From Selenomonas ruminantium AC2024 (lineage in GTDB: Bacteria > Bacillota > Negativicutes > Selenomonadales > Selenomonadaceae), in contig NZ_JIAC01000001.1 of assembly GCF_000687995.1 (NCBI RefSeq), forward strand, positions 1,550,001-1,614,000: a stretch of 64,000 nucleotides of DNA, written 5' to 3'. The notes below the pieces were generated by a model that saw nothing but the letters and a program-made list of their open reading frames with translations, ran no database searches and was not told the DNA's origin. The position numbers and the translations under genes are program-made. Of the stretch, positions 1-9,040 are shown piece by piece. Positions within the stretch are counted from its first letter, which is position 1; every line of letters begins with the position of its first letter.

Positions 1-427
1 GGATGTTATCGTGAAGCGTCATTTTGAATCCATGAAGGACGGCGCCATGCTCGCGAACTCCGGTCATTTTGACTGCGAAATCAATATTCCGGAACTCGAG
101 AGCCTGTCTAAGTCCCGCCGCAAGGTGCGCAACAATATCGAAGAATTCCTGCAGAAAGATGGCCGCAAAATTTATCTGCTGGCCGAAGGCCGCCTCGTAA
201 ATCTGGCCGCTGGTGACGGTCATCCTGCAGAAATCATGGATTTGTCCTTTGGCGTGCAGTTCTTCTCGATGATGCACCTCTTGGAGCATGGCAAGGAACT
301 CAAGAAGGAAGTTCATCTGATGCCCAATGAAGTCAATGTGAAACTGGCGGAGCTCAAGTTAAAGTCCTTGGGGATGGCGATTGACACGCTGACGCCGGAA
401 CAGCGGGCATATCTCAATATGGAGTAA
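1..427 (+). CDS. ahcY: Adenosylhomocysteinase, C-terminal part (5' end outside window)
   Basis: The reading frame is open from the first bases (codons begin at position 2) to TAA at 425-427, so the gene starts upstream of the window. About 140 C-terminal residues are visible. They include GHFDCEI, the NAD-binding-domain stretch RLVNLAAGDGHPAEIMD and the C-terminal segment with LTPEQRAYL, all diagnostic of S-adenosylhomocysteine hydrolase. The tail resembles the shorter Thermotoga-like type more than the YRY-ended eukaryotic/proteobacterial type. The enzyme splits S-adenosylhomocysteine to adenosine and homocysteine. The next gene, an MTA/SAH deaminase 15 bp downstream, acts on the same metabolite, so the two form an SAH-recycling operon. 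Confidence 0.93.
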   Translation, partial: DVIVKRHFESMKDGAMLANSGHFDCEINIPELESLSKSRRKVRNNIEEFLQKDGRKIYLLAEGRLVNLAAGDGHPAEIMDLSFGVQFFSMMHLLEHGKELKKEVHLMPNEVNVKLAELKLKSLGMAIDTLTPEQRAYLNME

Positions 428-442
428 CAGGAGGAAGTAATT

Positions 443-1723
443 TTGAAAACGTTAGTTAAAGATGTATATGTGGTTAAGCCGGATGGCACGACGCCACTTA
501 CGAATATCATGCTGGATGGGGATAAGATTGCCGCTATTGGCGATGTGCCGGAGGATTTCCGTCCGGGTAAGGTGATTGATGGCAAGAACCATCTGGCTAC
601 GCCGGGTTTTGTCAACGCCCATACCCATGCGTCCATGACCCTCTTGCGCAGCTATGCAGACGATATGGCGCTGATGGATTGGCTCAACAATATGATTTGG
701 CCGATTGAAGCCAAAATGAATGAGGACGATATCTACTGGGGCGCCATGCTGGCCATGGTGGAAATGGTGCGCAGCGGCACCACGACCTTTGCGGATATGT
801 ATGGCCCCTATATGAACCGCGTGGCTGAGGCGGCTATGGATGCAGGCATTCGTGGTGTGCTCTGCCGCGGCATCATCGGCGTGGCTCCGGATGGAGAGCA
901 GAAACTGCAGGAAAATGTGGAGCTCTATAAGGATTACCATGGTGCCAACAACGGCAAGATTACGGTAATGTTTGGCCCGCATGCGCCCTATACCTGTCCG
1001 CCGGAATTCCTCAAGAAGGTAGCCAAGGCCGCGCAGGACTTAGGCGCTGGCATCCATATTCACATGCATGAGACGAAGACGGAAGTGGAAGACTCCCTCA
1101 AGCAGTATGGCAAGCGTCCTTTCGCCTGGGTAGAGGAAACGGGCATCTTTGACAATGACCATGTGCTGGCTGCTCACTGCGTACATCTCGATGACAATGA
1201 TATTGACATTATCAAGAAGCATAAGATTGCCGTAGCCCATAACCCCGGCAGCAATATGAAGCTGGCCAGCGGTTTTGCGCCGGTATCCCGTCTGCTCAAA
1301 GAAGGTGTTGTGACGGCTCTGGGCACGGACGGTGCTTCTTCCAACAACAATTTGGATATGCTCGAAGAAGTGAATCTCGCCGCTATGCTCCACAAGGTCA
1401 ACGAGTATGACCCGCTGGCTGTGCCGGCTTTTGAAGCGCTGAAAATGGGCACGGAATACGGTGCGCAGGCTGTGAATATTGAAGGTTTGGGCCGTCTGGA
1501 GGCTGGTTATAAGGCCGATATTACGCTTTGGGATATGAACAGCGCGGCCTGGTTCCCGCGTAACAATCTCGTTTCCCTGCTCGTTTATGCAGCTAATGCC
1601 GGTTCTGTGGATACGGTTATCTGCGGCGGTCAGGTGATTATGGAGAAAAATGAACTCAAAACCCTCGACGAAGAGCGGATTTGTTACGAGGCTCAGCGTT
1701 GTGCTGACCGCCTCAAAAAGTAA
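443..1723 (+). CDS. mtaD: 5'-methylthioadenosine/S-adenosylhomocysteine deaminase
   Basis: 426 residues of the amidohydrolase superfamily. The metal site is seen as HTH (His60, His62) in the TPGFVNAHTHASM segment, followed by HMHET, AHCVHLDD and LGTDGASSNNNLDM, the ordered Zn ligands and catalytic Asp of the MtaD/SsnA group. The start is a TTG at 443, eight bases after a perfect AGGAGG (429-434). It deaminates SAH, MTA or adenosine to the inosyl forms. It lies directly behind ahcY, which supports a role in clearing SAH and adenosine. The ssnA/guanine-deaminase alternatives fit less well because of the ahcY context. Confidence 0.93.
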   Translation: MKTLVKDVYVVKPDGTTPLTNIMLDGDKIAAIGDVPEDFRPGKVIDGKNHLATPGFVNAHTHASMTLLRSYADDMALMDWLNNMIWPIEAKMNEDDIYWGAMLAMVEMVRSGTTTFADMYGPYMNRVAEAAMDAGIRGVLCRGIIGVAPDGEQKLQENVELYKDYHGANNGKITVMFGPHAPYTCPPEFLKKVAKAAQDLGAGIHIHMHETKTEVEDSLKQYGKRPFAWVEETGIFDNDHVLAAHCVHLDDNDIDIIKKHKIAVAHNPGSNMKLASGFAPVSRLLKEGVVTALGTDGASSNNNLDMLEEVNLAAMLHKVNEYDPLAVPAFEALKMGTEYGAQAVNIEGLGRLEAGYKADITLWDMNSAAWFPRNNLVSLLVYAANAGSVDTVICGGQVIMEKNELKTLDEERICYEAQRCADRLKK

Positions 1724-1739
1724 GTACTGAGGTGATCCC

Positions 1740-4295
1740 TTGAATAAGAAGACGACGGAGCGCAAGACGGCTCCGCGGCGCAGAAAGGCTTCCGGGAAGA
1801 AGCGGGCTCCGGCCCAGCAGCCCGGAAGTCCCGAGCGCAAATATGAACTCTGGGGCCTCTTTTTGACAGCGGTAAGCCTGATTTCCATCTGTGGTCTTTG
1901 CGGGCTCAATGTGGGCTTTGTGGGGCTGTACTTTGCCAAATGCCTGAACTATATGTTCGGCATTGGCGCCATTGTGATTTCCCTGCTGATTCTCTTAATT
2001 GGCTATCAGTATATTGTCAAGCACCATGGTCTGCGGTATTCGCCACGGTTTTTCGGGCTAGGGATGCTGTTTCTGTCGGTGCTGGCCATCTGGCATCATA
2101 TGGCCGTGGAACCCGGAGCGGAAATCCTGCCGGAGAGTCTGCCGCGGGGCGGCGGCCTTATGGCGGGCGGGCTGCTCTTAATTCTGCGGAAGTTCTTTGG
2201 CGTGGATGGCTCCATCATTTTGCTCGGGGCAGGCGTGATTGGCTCCATTTTGCTGTCCACAACCTGGTCTTTGGCGAATGGTGTCCTGCGCACGCAGCGC
2301 ACGGCGGCCAAGAGTGCTGCTGTCACTGGCAAGGCCATGGCGGTGGCCTATGAAAAGGTCGCTGATGTCAGCGAGCGGGTAGAGGAAAAAGTCGTGGAAA
2401 AGGTCAAGGCCTCTTTCTACAATCAGGAAACGGATGACCACTTTGCCGAGCCGCCTGCAGAAGAAAAAGCGACAGCTGCCGAAACGGTGGCTGAACCTGC
2501 AGTAAGTACACCCGCAGCCGAAATGGAAACAAAGGCAGAGGACTTGCCGCAGTTTACCATTGAATATGGCCGCCTGGATGATGGGGCAGAGGAAGAAAGT
2601 GTTGATCTGGAGGAGGTTGACATGTCAGAAATTGACATGTCAACAGTTGACCAGTCAAATTTGACAAGTCAGCCTGCTGTCAATGTGGCCCAGCCTAAAC
2701 CGGTGGCTCCTTCGGCTAAGCCCATGAAGGATGCGGCCAAGCGTACGGCTATGCCCAGCTATGGGGAGATTGCGCCCATCCGGCCTGCGGCGGCTATTCT
2801 GGATGGCTCCGAGCAGGCGGCGGCAGAACCGCCTAAGCCGGTTAAGCCCTATGAACTGCCGAAGGTCACGGAGATTTTAAGCAAGCATGCCAAGGCCAAG
2901 AACACCGCCTTGGAAATGGAAATTGCTGATAATGCCCGGGTGCTGCAGCAGACATTAGCTGACTTCAAGGTCAAGGCTACCATTCTCAATGCCTGCCATG
3001 GCCCGGCCGTTACGCGCTATGAACTCGAACCAGCTCCCGGAGTGAAGGTCAGTAAGATTACCAATCTGGCGGACGACATTGCCCTAAGACTTGCGGCCGC
3101 TTCTGTGCGTATCGAACAGATTCCCGGCAAGAGTGCCATCGGTATCGAAGTGCCGAATAAGGAGCTCGAAGGTGTGCAGCTGCGCGAAGTTTTGGAAAAT
3201 GCCAAGTTCGACAAGGCCAAGTCCAAACTCACGGTTGGTCTCGGCATGGATATCGGCGGGCAGGGCATCTTTGCCGACTTGGGCAAGATGCCGCATCTTT
3301 TGGTGGCTGGTGCCACAGGCTCCGGTAAGTCCGTCTGCATTAATACACTGATCACGAGTATTCTCTTTAAGGCCAAGCCCGATGAAGTCAAATTCATTCT
3401 TGTGGACCCCAAGATGGTCGAGCTGTCCAATTACAATGGCATACCCCATCTAATGGTACCAGTGGTTACTGACGCCAAGAAGGCGGCTTCGGTACTCAAC
3501 TGGTCGGTGCAGGAGATGGAGAAGCGCTACAGCAAGTTTGCGGAAAAAGGTGTCCGCAATATGCAGGGCTATAACGACAGCTTCCCGGACGATAAGATGC
3601 CGGCCATCGTCATCATCATCGACGAGCTGGCGGACTTGATGATGGTCGCGCCGCATGATGTGGAAGATGCCATCTGCCGTCTGGCACAGAAGGCACGCGC
3701 GGCTGGCATTCATATGGTGCTGGCTACCCAGCGGCCGTCCGTTGACGTTATCACGGGCATTATCAAGGCCAATGTGCCGTCCAGAATTTCTTTTGCGGTG
3801 TCCAGTCAGATTGACTCGCGTACCATCCTTGACCGCAGCGGTGCCGAAAAACTGTTGGGTCGCGGCGATATGCTGTTCTTCCCGATTGGTGCGTCGAAGC
3901 CCCGCCGCGTGCAGGGCGCCTTTATCAGCGATGAGGAAGTGGAAAAGCTTTTGGATTTCATCCGCGCACAGGGACAGGAAATGGAACCCAACGAGGAAAT
4001 CGAAGCCTTTACGCAAAAGGAAATGTCCGAGGCGGCAGAGGAAGACAGCGGCAAGGGCGCGCGCAGTGCGCCCAAGACCGATGCGCTGCTGGCTGATGCG
4101 GTCAATCTCGTCATGAGTACGGGGCAGGCATCGGCTTCGAGCATTCAGCGGCGCTTCCACATCGGTTTTACCCGGGCCGGGCGGTTGATTGACACCATGG
4201 AAGAGTTGAATATCGTGGGGCCGAATGTCGGCAGCAAGCCACGCGAAATATTGATGACCAGTGATGAAGCATTGGAAGTGCTGGCCAATTTGTAA
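1740..4295 (+). CDS. ftsK: DNA translocase FtsK/SpoIIIE
   Basis: 851 residues. The N-terminus is basic, followed by about four membrane segments (residues ~40-190), an acidic/proline-rich linker (~200-370), an alpha/beta domain, and the RecA-like motor with Walker A GATGSGKS (524-531) and Walker B ending [11 protein letters not shown] (Asp628-Glu629). The C-terminal gamma winged helix carries [19 protein letters not shown]. It pumps chromosomal DNA through the closing septum. The start is TTG 1740 behind GAGGTGATC (1729-1737). The linker is unusual: residues ~293-312 are encoded by four tandem TTGACNNGTCA palindromes that recur elsewhere in the window. The trmL gene follows after 14 bp. Confidence 0.95.
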   Translation: MNKKTTERKTAPRRRKASGKKRAPAQQPGSPERKYELWGLFLTAVSLISICGLCGLNVGFVGLYFAKCLNYMFGIGAIVISLLILLIGYQYIVKHHGLRYSPRFFGLGMLFLSVLAIWHHMAVEPGAEILPESLPRGGGLMAGGLLLILRKFFGVDGSIILLGAGVIGSILLSTTWSLANGVLRTQRTAAKSAAVTGKAMAVAYEKVADVSERVEEKVVEKVKASFYNQETDDHFAEPPAEEKATAAETVAEPAVSTPAAEMETKAEDLPQFTIEYGRLDDGAEEESVDLEEVDMSEIDMSTVDQSNLTSQPAVNVAQPKPVAPSAKPMKDAAKRTAMPSYGEIAPIRPAAAILDGSEQAAAEPPKPVKPYELPKVTEILSKHAKAKNTALEMEIADNARVLQQTLADFKVKATILNACHGPAVTRYELEPAPGVKVSKITNLADDIALRLAAASVRIEQIPGKSAIGIEVPNKELEGVQLREVLENAKFDKAKSKLTVGLGMDIGGQGIFADLGKMPHLLVAGATGSGKSVCINTLITSILFKAKPDEVKFILVDPKMVELSNYNGIPHLMVPVVTDAKKAASVLNWSVQEMEKRYSKFAEKGVRNMQGYNDSFPDDKMPAIVIIIDELADLMMVAPHDVEDAICRLAQKARAAGIHMVLATQRPSVDVITGIIKANVPSRISFAVSSQIDSRTILDRSGAEKLLGRGDMLFFPIGASKPRRVQGAFISDEEVEKLLDFIRAQGQEMEPNEEIEAFTQKEMSEAAEEDSGKGARSAPKTDALLADAVNLVMSTGQASASSIQRRFHIGFTRAGRLIDTMEELNIVGPNVGSKPREILMTSDEALEVLANL
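2617..2672. repeat. TTGAC/GTCAA heptamer repeat, copy A (inside ftsK linker)
   Basis: Four 12-bp palindromes stand head to tail: TTGACATGTCAG (2617), TTGACATGTCAA (2632), TTGACCAGTCAA (2647) and TTGACAAGTCAG (2661), with a 14-15 bp period. They are translated in the ftsK linker as the pattern DMS-x-IDMS-x-VDQSN. The same module occurs at 13261, 15308, 16794, 55214, 55322, 58780 and 63965. Confidence 0.9.
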
Positions 4296-4309
4296 GAGGT
4301 GTAAGTTTT

Positions 4310-4801
4310 TTGCATATTGTTTTAATCGAGCCGGAAATTCCCGGCAATACGGGCAATATCGCCCGTCTCTGTGCCGCTACCGGCATTGAGCTGCATCTGG
4401 TAAAGCCCCTGGGCTTTTCCACCGATGACAAGCATTTGAAGCGGGCGGGACTTGACTACTGGCATTTGGTGAAGGTTCATTATCACGAGAACTTCGATGA
4501 AGTGCTGGAAAAATATCCCGACCATAAATTCTACTACTGTTCCACCAAGGCACCGCATGCCCATACGGAAGTGCAGTACACCTCCGAGGATATGCTGGTG
4601 TTCGGCAAGGAGTCGGCGGGGATTCCTGAGGAAATCTTAAATGCCCATTGGGATTCCTGCGTGCGCATTCCCATGATTGCGGATGCCCGCTCGCTGAACC
4701 TTTCCAACGCGGTGGCGGTAGTGGCCTATGAAGCCCTGCGGCAGCTTGACTTCGGTCAGCTCGCAGAAGTGGGCCCGGGCCTGCGCATGTGGAAAAAGTA
4801 A
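4310..4801 (+). CDS. trmL: tRNA (cytidine(34)-2'-O)-methyltransferase
   Basis: 163 residues, a minimal SPOUT methyltransferase with no extra RNA-binding domain, as expected for TrmL (YibK). It begins with the family signature IEPEIPGNTGNIARLC. The knot region shows FGKESAGIPEEIL and IPMIADARSLNLSNAVA, the SAM-binding trefoil-knot motifs. It methylates the ribose of the wobble nucleotide in tRNA-Leu isoacceptors. The start is TTG 4310 with AGGTG just upstream. It is packed between ftsK and murB and probably co-transcribed. Confidence 0.9.
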   Translation: MHIVLIEPEIPGNTGNIARLCAATGIELHLVKPLGFSTDDKHLKRAGLDYWHLVKVHYHENFDEVLEKYPDHKFYYCSTKAPHAHTEVQYTSEDMLVFGKESAGIPEEILNAHWDSCVRIPMIADARSLNLSNAVAVVAYEALRQLDFGQLAEVGPGLRMWKK

Positions 4802-4821
4802 GTAATGTAAGATAGGAATGA

Positions 4822-5745
4822 ATGCGAAAGATGATCAATGAGAATTTCATCGGGGCCTGCCAAGAATTTTTGCAGCCGGAACAGATTATGCTGAACGCTC
4901 CCATGAGTGAACATACCACCTTTCAGATTGGCGGCCCAGCAGATTGCCTGATAAAACCGGCCAATCTGGAGGAAACCCAGAAAATCCTGCAGCTCGTGCA
5001 GGAATATGAACTGCCGTTGACTTTTGTGGGCAATGGCTCCAACATGCTGGTCAGCGACAAGGGCATCCGTGGCGTGGTGGTAAACTTTGCCGATACCATC
5101 AGCAGCATTGCCGTGGATGGTACGAAGATGACCGTAGGGGCTGGCGCCCTGCTCAAGGATGTGGCCGAAGCTGCTGCCCAGCACAGTCTGGCCGGGATGG
5201 AATTTGCCTGTGGCATTCCCGGCAGCATCGGCGGTGCCGTCTTTATGAACGCCGGTGCTTATGGCGGAGAGACCAAGAATGTGGTCAAGGCCGTTAAGGC
5301 TGTTACCCGTGCCGGGGAAATCAAGACGTACACTCTGGAGGAGTTGGAGTTGGGCTATCGCCACAGCATCTTCCAGAATAACGGGGAAGCCATCGTGGAA
5401 GTGGAACTCGAACTGGTGCCCGGCAGCGAAGCAGAAATCCGCGCCGGTATCGCGGATTTTACCCAGCGCCGTGAGTCCAAGCAGCCGCTCGAAATGCCCA
5501 GCGCGGGCAGTACGTTTAAGCGGCCCGAGGGCTACTTTGCCGGTACGCTTATCGATCAGACGGGACTTAAGGGCTTGTCTGTGGGCGGCGCGCAGGTTTC
5601 CACCAAGCATGCAGGCTTCGTCGTGAACAAAGGCGGCGCCACCGCGGCGGATGTGTTGAATCTCATCCGCGAAGTGCAGAAGCGTGTCAAGGAAGCGCAT
5701 GGTGTTGAACTGCAGCCGGAAGTCCGCCTGATTGGCGAAAAATAA
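4822..5745 (+). CDS. murB: UDP-N-acetylenolpyruvoylglucosamine reductase
   Basis: 307 residues. The FAD-binding PCMH-type domain shows VGNGSNMLVSDKGIRG, then the GAYGGET region, and the C-terminal substrate domain shows AGSTFKRPEGYFAGTLID, with the conserved Ser proton donor in AGS. The final conserved Glu is in QPEVRLIG. It makes UDP-MurNAc for peptidoglycan. The length and domain order are typical of the short (type II) MurB. The ATG at 4822 is preceded only by a weak AGGA, so coupling to the upstream genes is possible. A strong hairpin begins 15 bp after the stop. Confidence 0.94.
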   Translation: MRKMINENFIGACQEFLQPEQIMLNAPMSEHTTFQIGGPADCLIKPANLEETQKILQLVQEYELPLTFVGNGSNMLVSDKGIRGVVVNFADTISSIAVDGTKMTVGAGALLKDVAEAAAQHSLAGMEFACGIPGSIGGAVFMNAGAYGGETKNVVKAVKAVTRAGEIKTYTLEELELGYRHSIFQNNGEAIVEVELELVPGSEAEIRAGIADFTQRRESKQPLEMPSAGSTFKRPEGYFAGTLIDQTGLKGLSVGGAQVSTKHAGFVVNKGGATAADVLNLIREVQKRVKEAHGVELQPEVRLIGEK

Positions 5746-5760
5746 ATAAGCAGGAATTTC

Positions 5761-5805
5761 CCTCTCCTTTAAGGAATTATACAAGTATAATCCTGAAAGG
5801 AGAGG
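5761..5805 (+). promoter_or_regulatory. Long hairpin enclosing the Shine-Dalgarno of the next gene
   Basis: An almost perfect inverted repeat, arms 5761-5782 and 5785-5805. The outer 10 bp (CCTCTCCTTT / AAAGGAGAGG) and inner TTATAC/GTATAA pair exactly. The 3' arm contains the AAAGGAG ribosome binding site of the ATG at 5812, so the folded RNA would hide it. It could alternatively be the terminator of the murB operon, since ATTTTTAT follows. Confidence 0.7.
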
Positions 5806-5811
5806 ATTTTT

Positions 5812-7425
5812 ATGCGGTTGGAATTTTTAGGCGCAGCGCATACGGTGACAGGTTCCTGCTATTTGCTCGAAACGCAGGAACGGCAATTTCTCATCGATTG
5901 CGGCATGTTTCAGGGAGCCCGGCGGATTCGCGAGCACAACTACGAGAACTTTCCCTTTAACCCCGCGGGAATTGAGGCGGTTATTCTCACTCATGCCCAT
6001 GTGGACCACTGCGGACTGATTCCGAAACTGGTAAAGGAAGGTTTCAAGGGCACAGTATATGCTACCCAGGCCACCTGTGACCTGGCGCAGATTATGCTGC
6101 CGGATTCGGCCTTTATCCAGCAGTCCGATGCGGAATCCTTCAATCGCAAGAATCAGCGGCGGGGCGAAGAACCGGTGGAGCCCATCTATTCCATCGATGA
6201 TGCCATGGAGGCGCTCAAGCATTTTGTCCCCATGCCCTATGAACAGGAATTTTCCCTGGGGGAGAATATGCAGGTAAAATTCTTTGATGCGGGGCATATC
6301 ATCGGCTCGGCCATTGTGGAGCTGATGGTGACAGAAGGGGATAAAACCACCAAGCTCGTCTTCTCTGGTGACCTGGGCCAGCCCAAGCAGCCCATTATCA
6401 AAGACCCTACGGTGATTGAAGGGGCAGATTTTCTGGTGGTGGAATCCACCTATGGTGACCGCAAACACAAGACCTACGACAAGGAAACAAAGCTGCTCGA
6501 AATTGTCAACGATACCATGGACAGGGGCGGCAATGTAATCATTCCTTCCTTTGCCGTGGGGCGCACCCAGACGCTGCTCTATTACTTCTACAATCTCTGG
6601 AAGCAGGGACGGTTGGATGGGGATATTCCCATTATTTTGGACAGTCCTTTGGCCATCAATGCCACGCGTATCTTTTTGAAGAATTATCAGGACTTTGATG
6701 AGGAAGCCATTGAGATGTTTGGCAACAGCGAGAAATTGACGGAATTTCCGCAGCTGCGTATCTGCAAGACGCCGGAAGAGTCCCGGGCACTCAACAGTTC
6801 CGAAGGTTCGGCCATCATCATTTCGGCTTCGGGCATGGCCGATGCCGGCCGCATCCTGCACCATCTGAAACACAATCTCTGGCGGCCGGAGTCTACGATT
6901 CTCTTCGTGGGCTATCAGGCGGAAGGCAGTTTGGGCCGCCGTTTGGTTGAAGGCATCAAACGCGTGCGGATTATGGGCGAGGAAGTGGCGGTCAAGGCGC
7001 AGATTCAGGTTATGAACGGTTTTTCGGCTCATGCGGATACCGACCAGCTTATGGATTGGATTAGCAATTTCCAGAATCCCAAGCCGGCGAAAATCTTTAT
7101 CGTCCACGGTGAGGCACAGGGACAGGAATACATGAAGGGCCGGATTCAGAAGGAGTATCAAGGGGAAGCCTATATTCCCTTCCGTGGCGATGCTGTGGTC
7201 ATTCATGGCCGGGCCAGTGAGGTTCAGCCCTCCAATATTCCCGAAGTGTCGGTGGAAATGGAGATGGAGGAGCAGCTAGCAAACTTCGATGCGGAGTATC
7301 GGAATCTGCGGCATAAGGTACTGCAGCTGGCCGTCCGTCAGCCCAAGACCATGGAGCCACTGTTAAAAGCCATCACCAAAGGCTTCAATTACCTGCGGAA
7401 ACTCTTTGCGCCGTTTAATATTTAA
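5812..7425 (+). CDS. Metallo-beta-lactamase / beta-CASP RNA-processing-type hydrolase
   Basis: 537 residues. The MBL motifs are in order: THAHVDHCG (HxHxDH), an aspartate motif SGDLG, then the beta-CASP part with ESTYGDRKH, SASGMADAGRILHH, NGFSAHADTDQL and the C-terminal IVHGE. This is the CPSF73/YSH1-like branch (COG1236), whose characterised members are RNA endo- or exonucleases. There are no KH domains at the N-terminus and about 100 extra C-terminal helical residues. The start is ATG 5812 behind AAAGGAG, which lies in the hairpin 5761-5805. The substrate is unknown; cleavage of its own leader hairpin is a testable idea. Confidence 0.88.
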   Translation: MRLEFLGAAHTVTGSCYLLETQERQFLIDCGMFQGARRIREHNYENFPFNPAGIEAVILTHAHVDHCGLIPKLVKEGFKGTVYATQATCDLAQIMLPDSAFIQQSDAESFNRKNQRRGEEPVEPIYSIDDAMEALKHFVPMPYEQEFSLGENMQVKFFDAGHIIGSAIVELMVTEGDKTTKLVFSGDLGQPKQPIIKDPTVIEGADFLVVESTYGDRKHKTYDKETKLLEIVNDTMDRGGNVIIPSFAVGRTQTLLYYFYNLWKQGRLDGDIPIILDSPLAINATRIFLKNYQDFDEEAIEMFGNSEKLTEFPQLRICKTPEESRALNSSEGSAIIISASGMADAGRILHHLKHNLWRPESTILFVGYQAEGSLGRRLVEGIKRVRIMGEEVAVKAQIQVMNGFSAHADTDQLMDWISNFQNPKPAKIFIVHGEAQGQEYMKGRIQKEYQGEAYIPFRGDAVVIHGRASEVQPSNIPEVSVEMEMEEQLANFDAEYRNLRHKVLQLAVRQPKTMEPLLKAITKGFNYLRKLFAPFNI

Positions 7426-7461
7426 TTCTTATTTCTTATAGAGACAATAACGAAAATGTAA

Positions 7462-7490
7462 TTGACAATGGTGGTTCTCTTTGATACCAT
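7462..7490 (+). promoter_or_regulatory. Putative sigma-70 promoter before GGDEF gene
   Basis: TTGACA at 7462-7467 and TACCAT at 7485-7490 are separated by 17 bp. An inverted repeat CTATAAG-6-CTTATAG (7492-7511) follows at the expected start site and could be an operator. The -10 match is modest. Confidence 0.45.
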
Positions 7491-7520
7491 ACCTATAAGT
7501 AATACCTTATAGAAATTTAT

Positions 7521-7552
7521 AGAGCCCCATGAGTAAATCGTGGGGCTCTTTA
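7521..7552 (+). terminator. Hairpin between beta-CASP gene and GGDEF gene
   Basis: AGAGCCCCA (7521-7529) pairs with TGGGGCTCT (7541-7549), followed by a short T-rich stretch. It could end the upstream operon, or act as a 5' leader hairpin if the promoter at 7462 is real. An ATG at 7529 lies inside the stem and is not a likely start codon. Confidence 0.55.
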
Positions 7553-7585
7553 TCGGTTCAAGCAACTGGTTTGAGGTGTATAAAT

Positions 7586-8896
7586 ATGTTCCGTTGTCAT
7601 CTTTTGGTCGTTATGGCAGGTATGCCGGAGATTGCAGTCCAGGCTATGAAGGGTGCGGATATCCCTGCAAATTGTCAGATGGAGCTGGAAGTGGTGGATT
7701 CTTTGGCTGCGTTGCCGCCGATGGCCGAGCGAAAATGCGCTGCTGTTATCTTAAATACCGACGCTGACGGGGATACTGAACAATTTGATGCGCAATTTGG
7801 CCCGGATACGCGCTTAATCATTTGTTCCGACAAACTGGATGAATTATCGTCGGATAAAATTGCGCGTGCTTGTAGGGTATGGCCACTTACTAAGATTGAA
7901 AACTATTGGCCGTTTTTTTGTCAGCACTTGCTGGAAGACCTTTATAAGCAAAAGGAGCTTTGGCATACCCGCAACTGCCTGCAGACGGTGGTGGACACTA
8001 TGCCGGGCTTCGTCTGGTTCAAAGATATGGAAGGTCACCATCTCAAAGTCAATCAGGCTTTCTGTGAGATGGTGGGCAAGGACATGGCCGAAGTGGAAGG
8101 CAAAAAGCATTATGAGATTTGGGGCATCAGTCCGGAGCAGTACGCGGAAGGGGAGTATGTCTGCCTCGAAACGGATGCTGCGATTGCCGCCAATCCCAAG
8201 CCGACACTGTTTCAGGAGCAGGTGCTGCATTCCAAACTGGGCCTGCGGCAGCTGGAAACCTATAAGGCACCGATTTTTGACGAAGATGGCAAGATGATTG
8301 GCAACATCGGCGTGGCCAAGGATGTGACCGACGAATACGCCAATAAGGAACGGATTCTCCTGTTATCCCGTACCGACGATTTGACGCGGCTGGCGAACCG
8401 GCGGTACTTCTATCAATTTGTGGACCATCACCGCAGCCACAGCGGCGGGGCACTGACCCTCTGCTATATGGATTTGGACCAGTTCAAGCAGCTCAACGAT
8501 ACCTTCGGTCATCAGTATGGTGATGCGGCCTTGATGGCAGTGGCGGAACTGCTGCAAAGTGCGTTCCCCAAGGACTTCATTGCCAGAATTGGCGGCGATG
8601 AGTTCATTGTGGCCATCTTTGCCGTGCCGGAGCGGAAGAGTCTGATGTATAAGCTGGACCAGCTCTATAAGGCCGCCAGGGAATTTTTCAATCAGGACAT
8701 CAGTTTCCGCGGACTGGGCATGAGTATCGGGGTGGCTTCTACGGATCAGGCAGCGGTGACCTTGGACATCCTGCTGCAGCGCAGTGATGATGCGCTCTAT
8801 TACAGCAAGGAACATTGTCGGGGACATTACACCTTCTACGAGGACATCAAGGAAGAAATCATTTCCCGCCGGGGAAATGGGGAAAATAATGGATAA
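7586..8896 (+). CDS. PAS-GGDEF diguanylate cyclase
   Basis: 436 residues from the ATG at 7586, which has GAGGTG seven bases upstream; an upstream in-frame ATG lies in a hairpin and was rejected. The N-terminal ~135 residues are unassigned. A PAS domain follows (TMPGFVWFKDMEG, ~residues 130-250), then a GGDEF domain with DDLTRLANRRYF, the metal-binding MDLDQFKQLND and the intact active loop ARIGGDEF. It should make cyclic di-GMP. The inhibitory RxxD site expected five residues before the loop reads FPKD, so product feedback is probably absent. No membrane segment is evident, so it is likely cytoplasmic. Confidence 0.88.
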   Translation: MFRCHLLVVMAGMPEIAVQAMKGADIPANCQMELEVVDSLAALPPMAERKCAAVILNTDADGDTEQFDAQFGPDTRLIICSDKLDELSSDKIARACRVWPLTKIENYWPFFCQHLLEDLYKQKELWHTRNCLQTVVDTMPGFVWFKDMEGHHLKVNQAFCEMVGKDMAEVEGKKHYEIWGISPEQYAEGEYVCLETDAAIAANPKPTLFQEQVLHSKLGLRQLETYKAPIFDEDGKMIGNIGVAKDVTDEYANKERILLLSRTDDLTRLANRRYFYQFVDHHRSHSGGALTLCYMDLDQFKQLNDTFGHQYGDAALMAVAELLQSAFPKDFIARIGGDEFIVAIFAVPERKSLMYKLDQLYKAAREFFNQDISFRGLGMSIGVASTDQAAVTLDILLQRSDDALYYSKEHCRGHYTFYEDIKEEIISRRGNGENNG

Positions 8897-8900
8897 GCAT

Positions 8901-8948
8901 AAGGGCTTTGCGGATAATTTGCAAAAATTACCGCAAGCCCTTTTATTT
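8901..8948 (+). terminator. Rho-independent terminator after GGDEF gene
   Basis: AAGGGCTTTGCGGATAATTT pairs with AAATTA-CCGCAAGCCCTT around a four-base loop, followed by TTTTATTT. Confidence 0.88.
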
Positions 8949-8961
8949 ATGGCCTGTTTTG

Positions 8962-8970
8962 TGCTAAAAT
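8962..8970 (+). promoter_or_regulatory. Extended -10 promoter of alaS
   Basis: TGCTAAAAT at 8962-8970 is an extended -10 (TGnTAAAAT) just after the terminator and about 70 bp ahead of alaS. No convincing -35 box is present, which extended -10 promoters tolerate. No T-box structure was recognised in the leader. Confidence 0.55.
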
Positions 8971-9040
8971 AGGAACGTTAAGTTTGTAAATTACAGCAGA
9001 GCCCATCTGCTGCAAAATACCTATATGGGGGTAGATTTGT

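Noticed and set aside
2617-2672. Could the TTGAC/GTCAA runs be a CRISPR array?
   Set aside because: Unit is 7 bp with no spacers, no cas genes are present, and several runs are inside coding sequence.
7529-7585. Upstream ATG start for the GGDEF protein
   Set aside because: It lies in the loop side of a hairpin and has no ribosome site; ATG 7586 has GAGGTG at proper spacing.
8948-9040. T-box riboswitch upstream of alaS
   Set aside because: The leader is about 60 bases with no specifier stem, no T-box sequence and no antiterminator.
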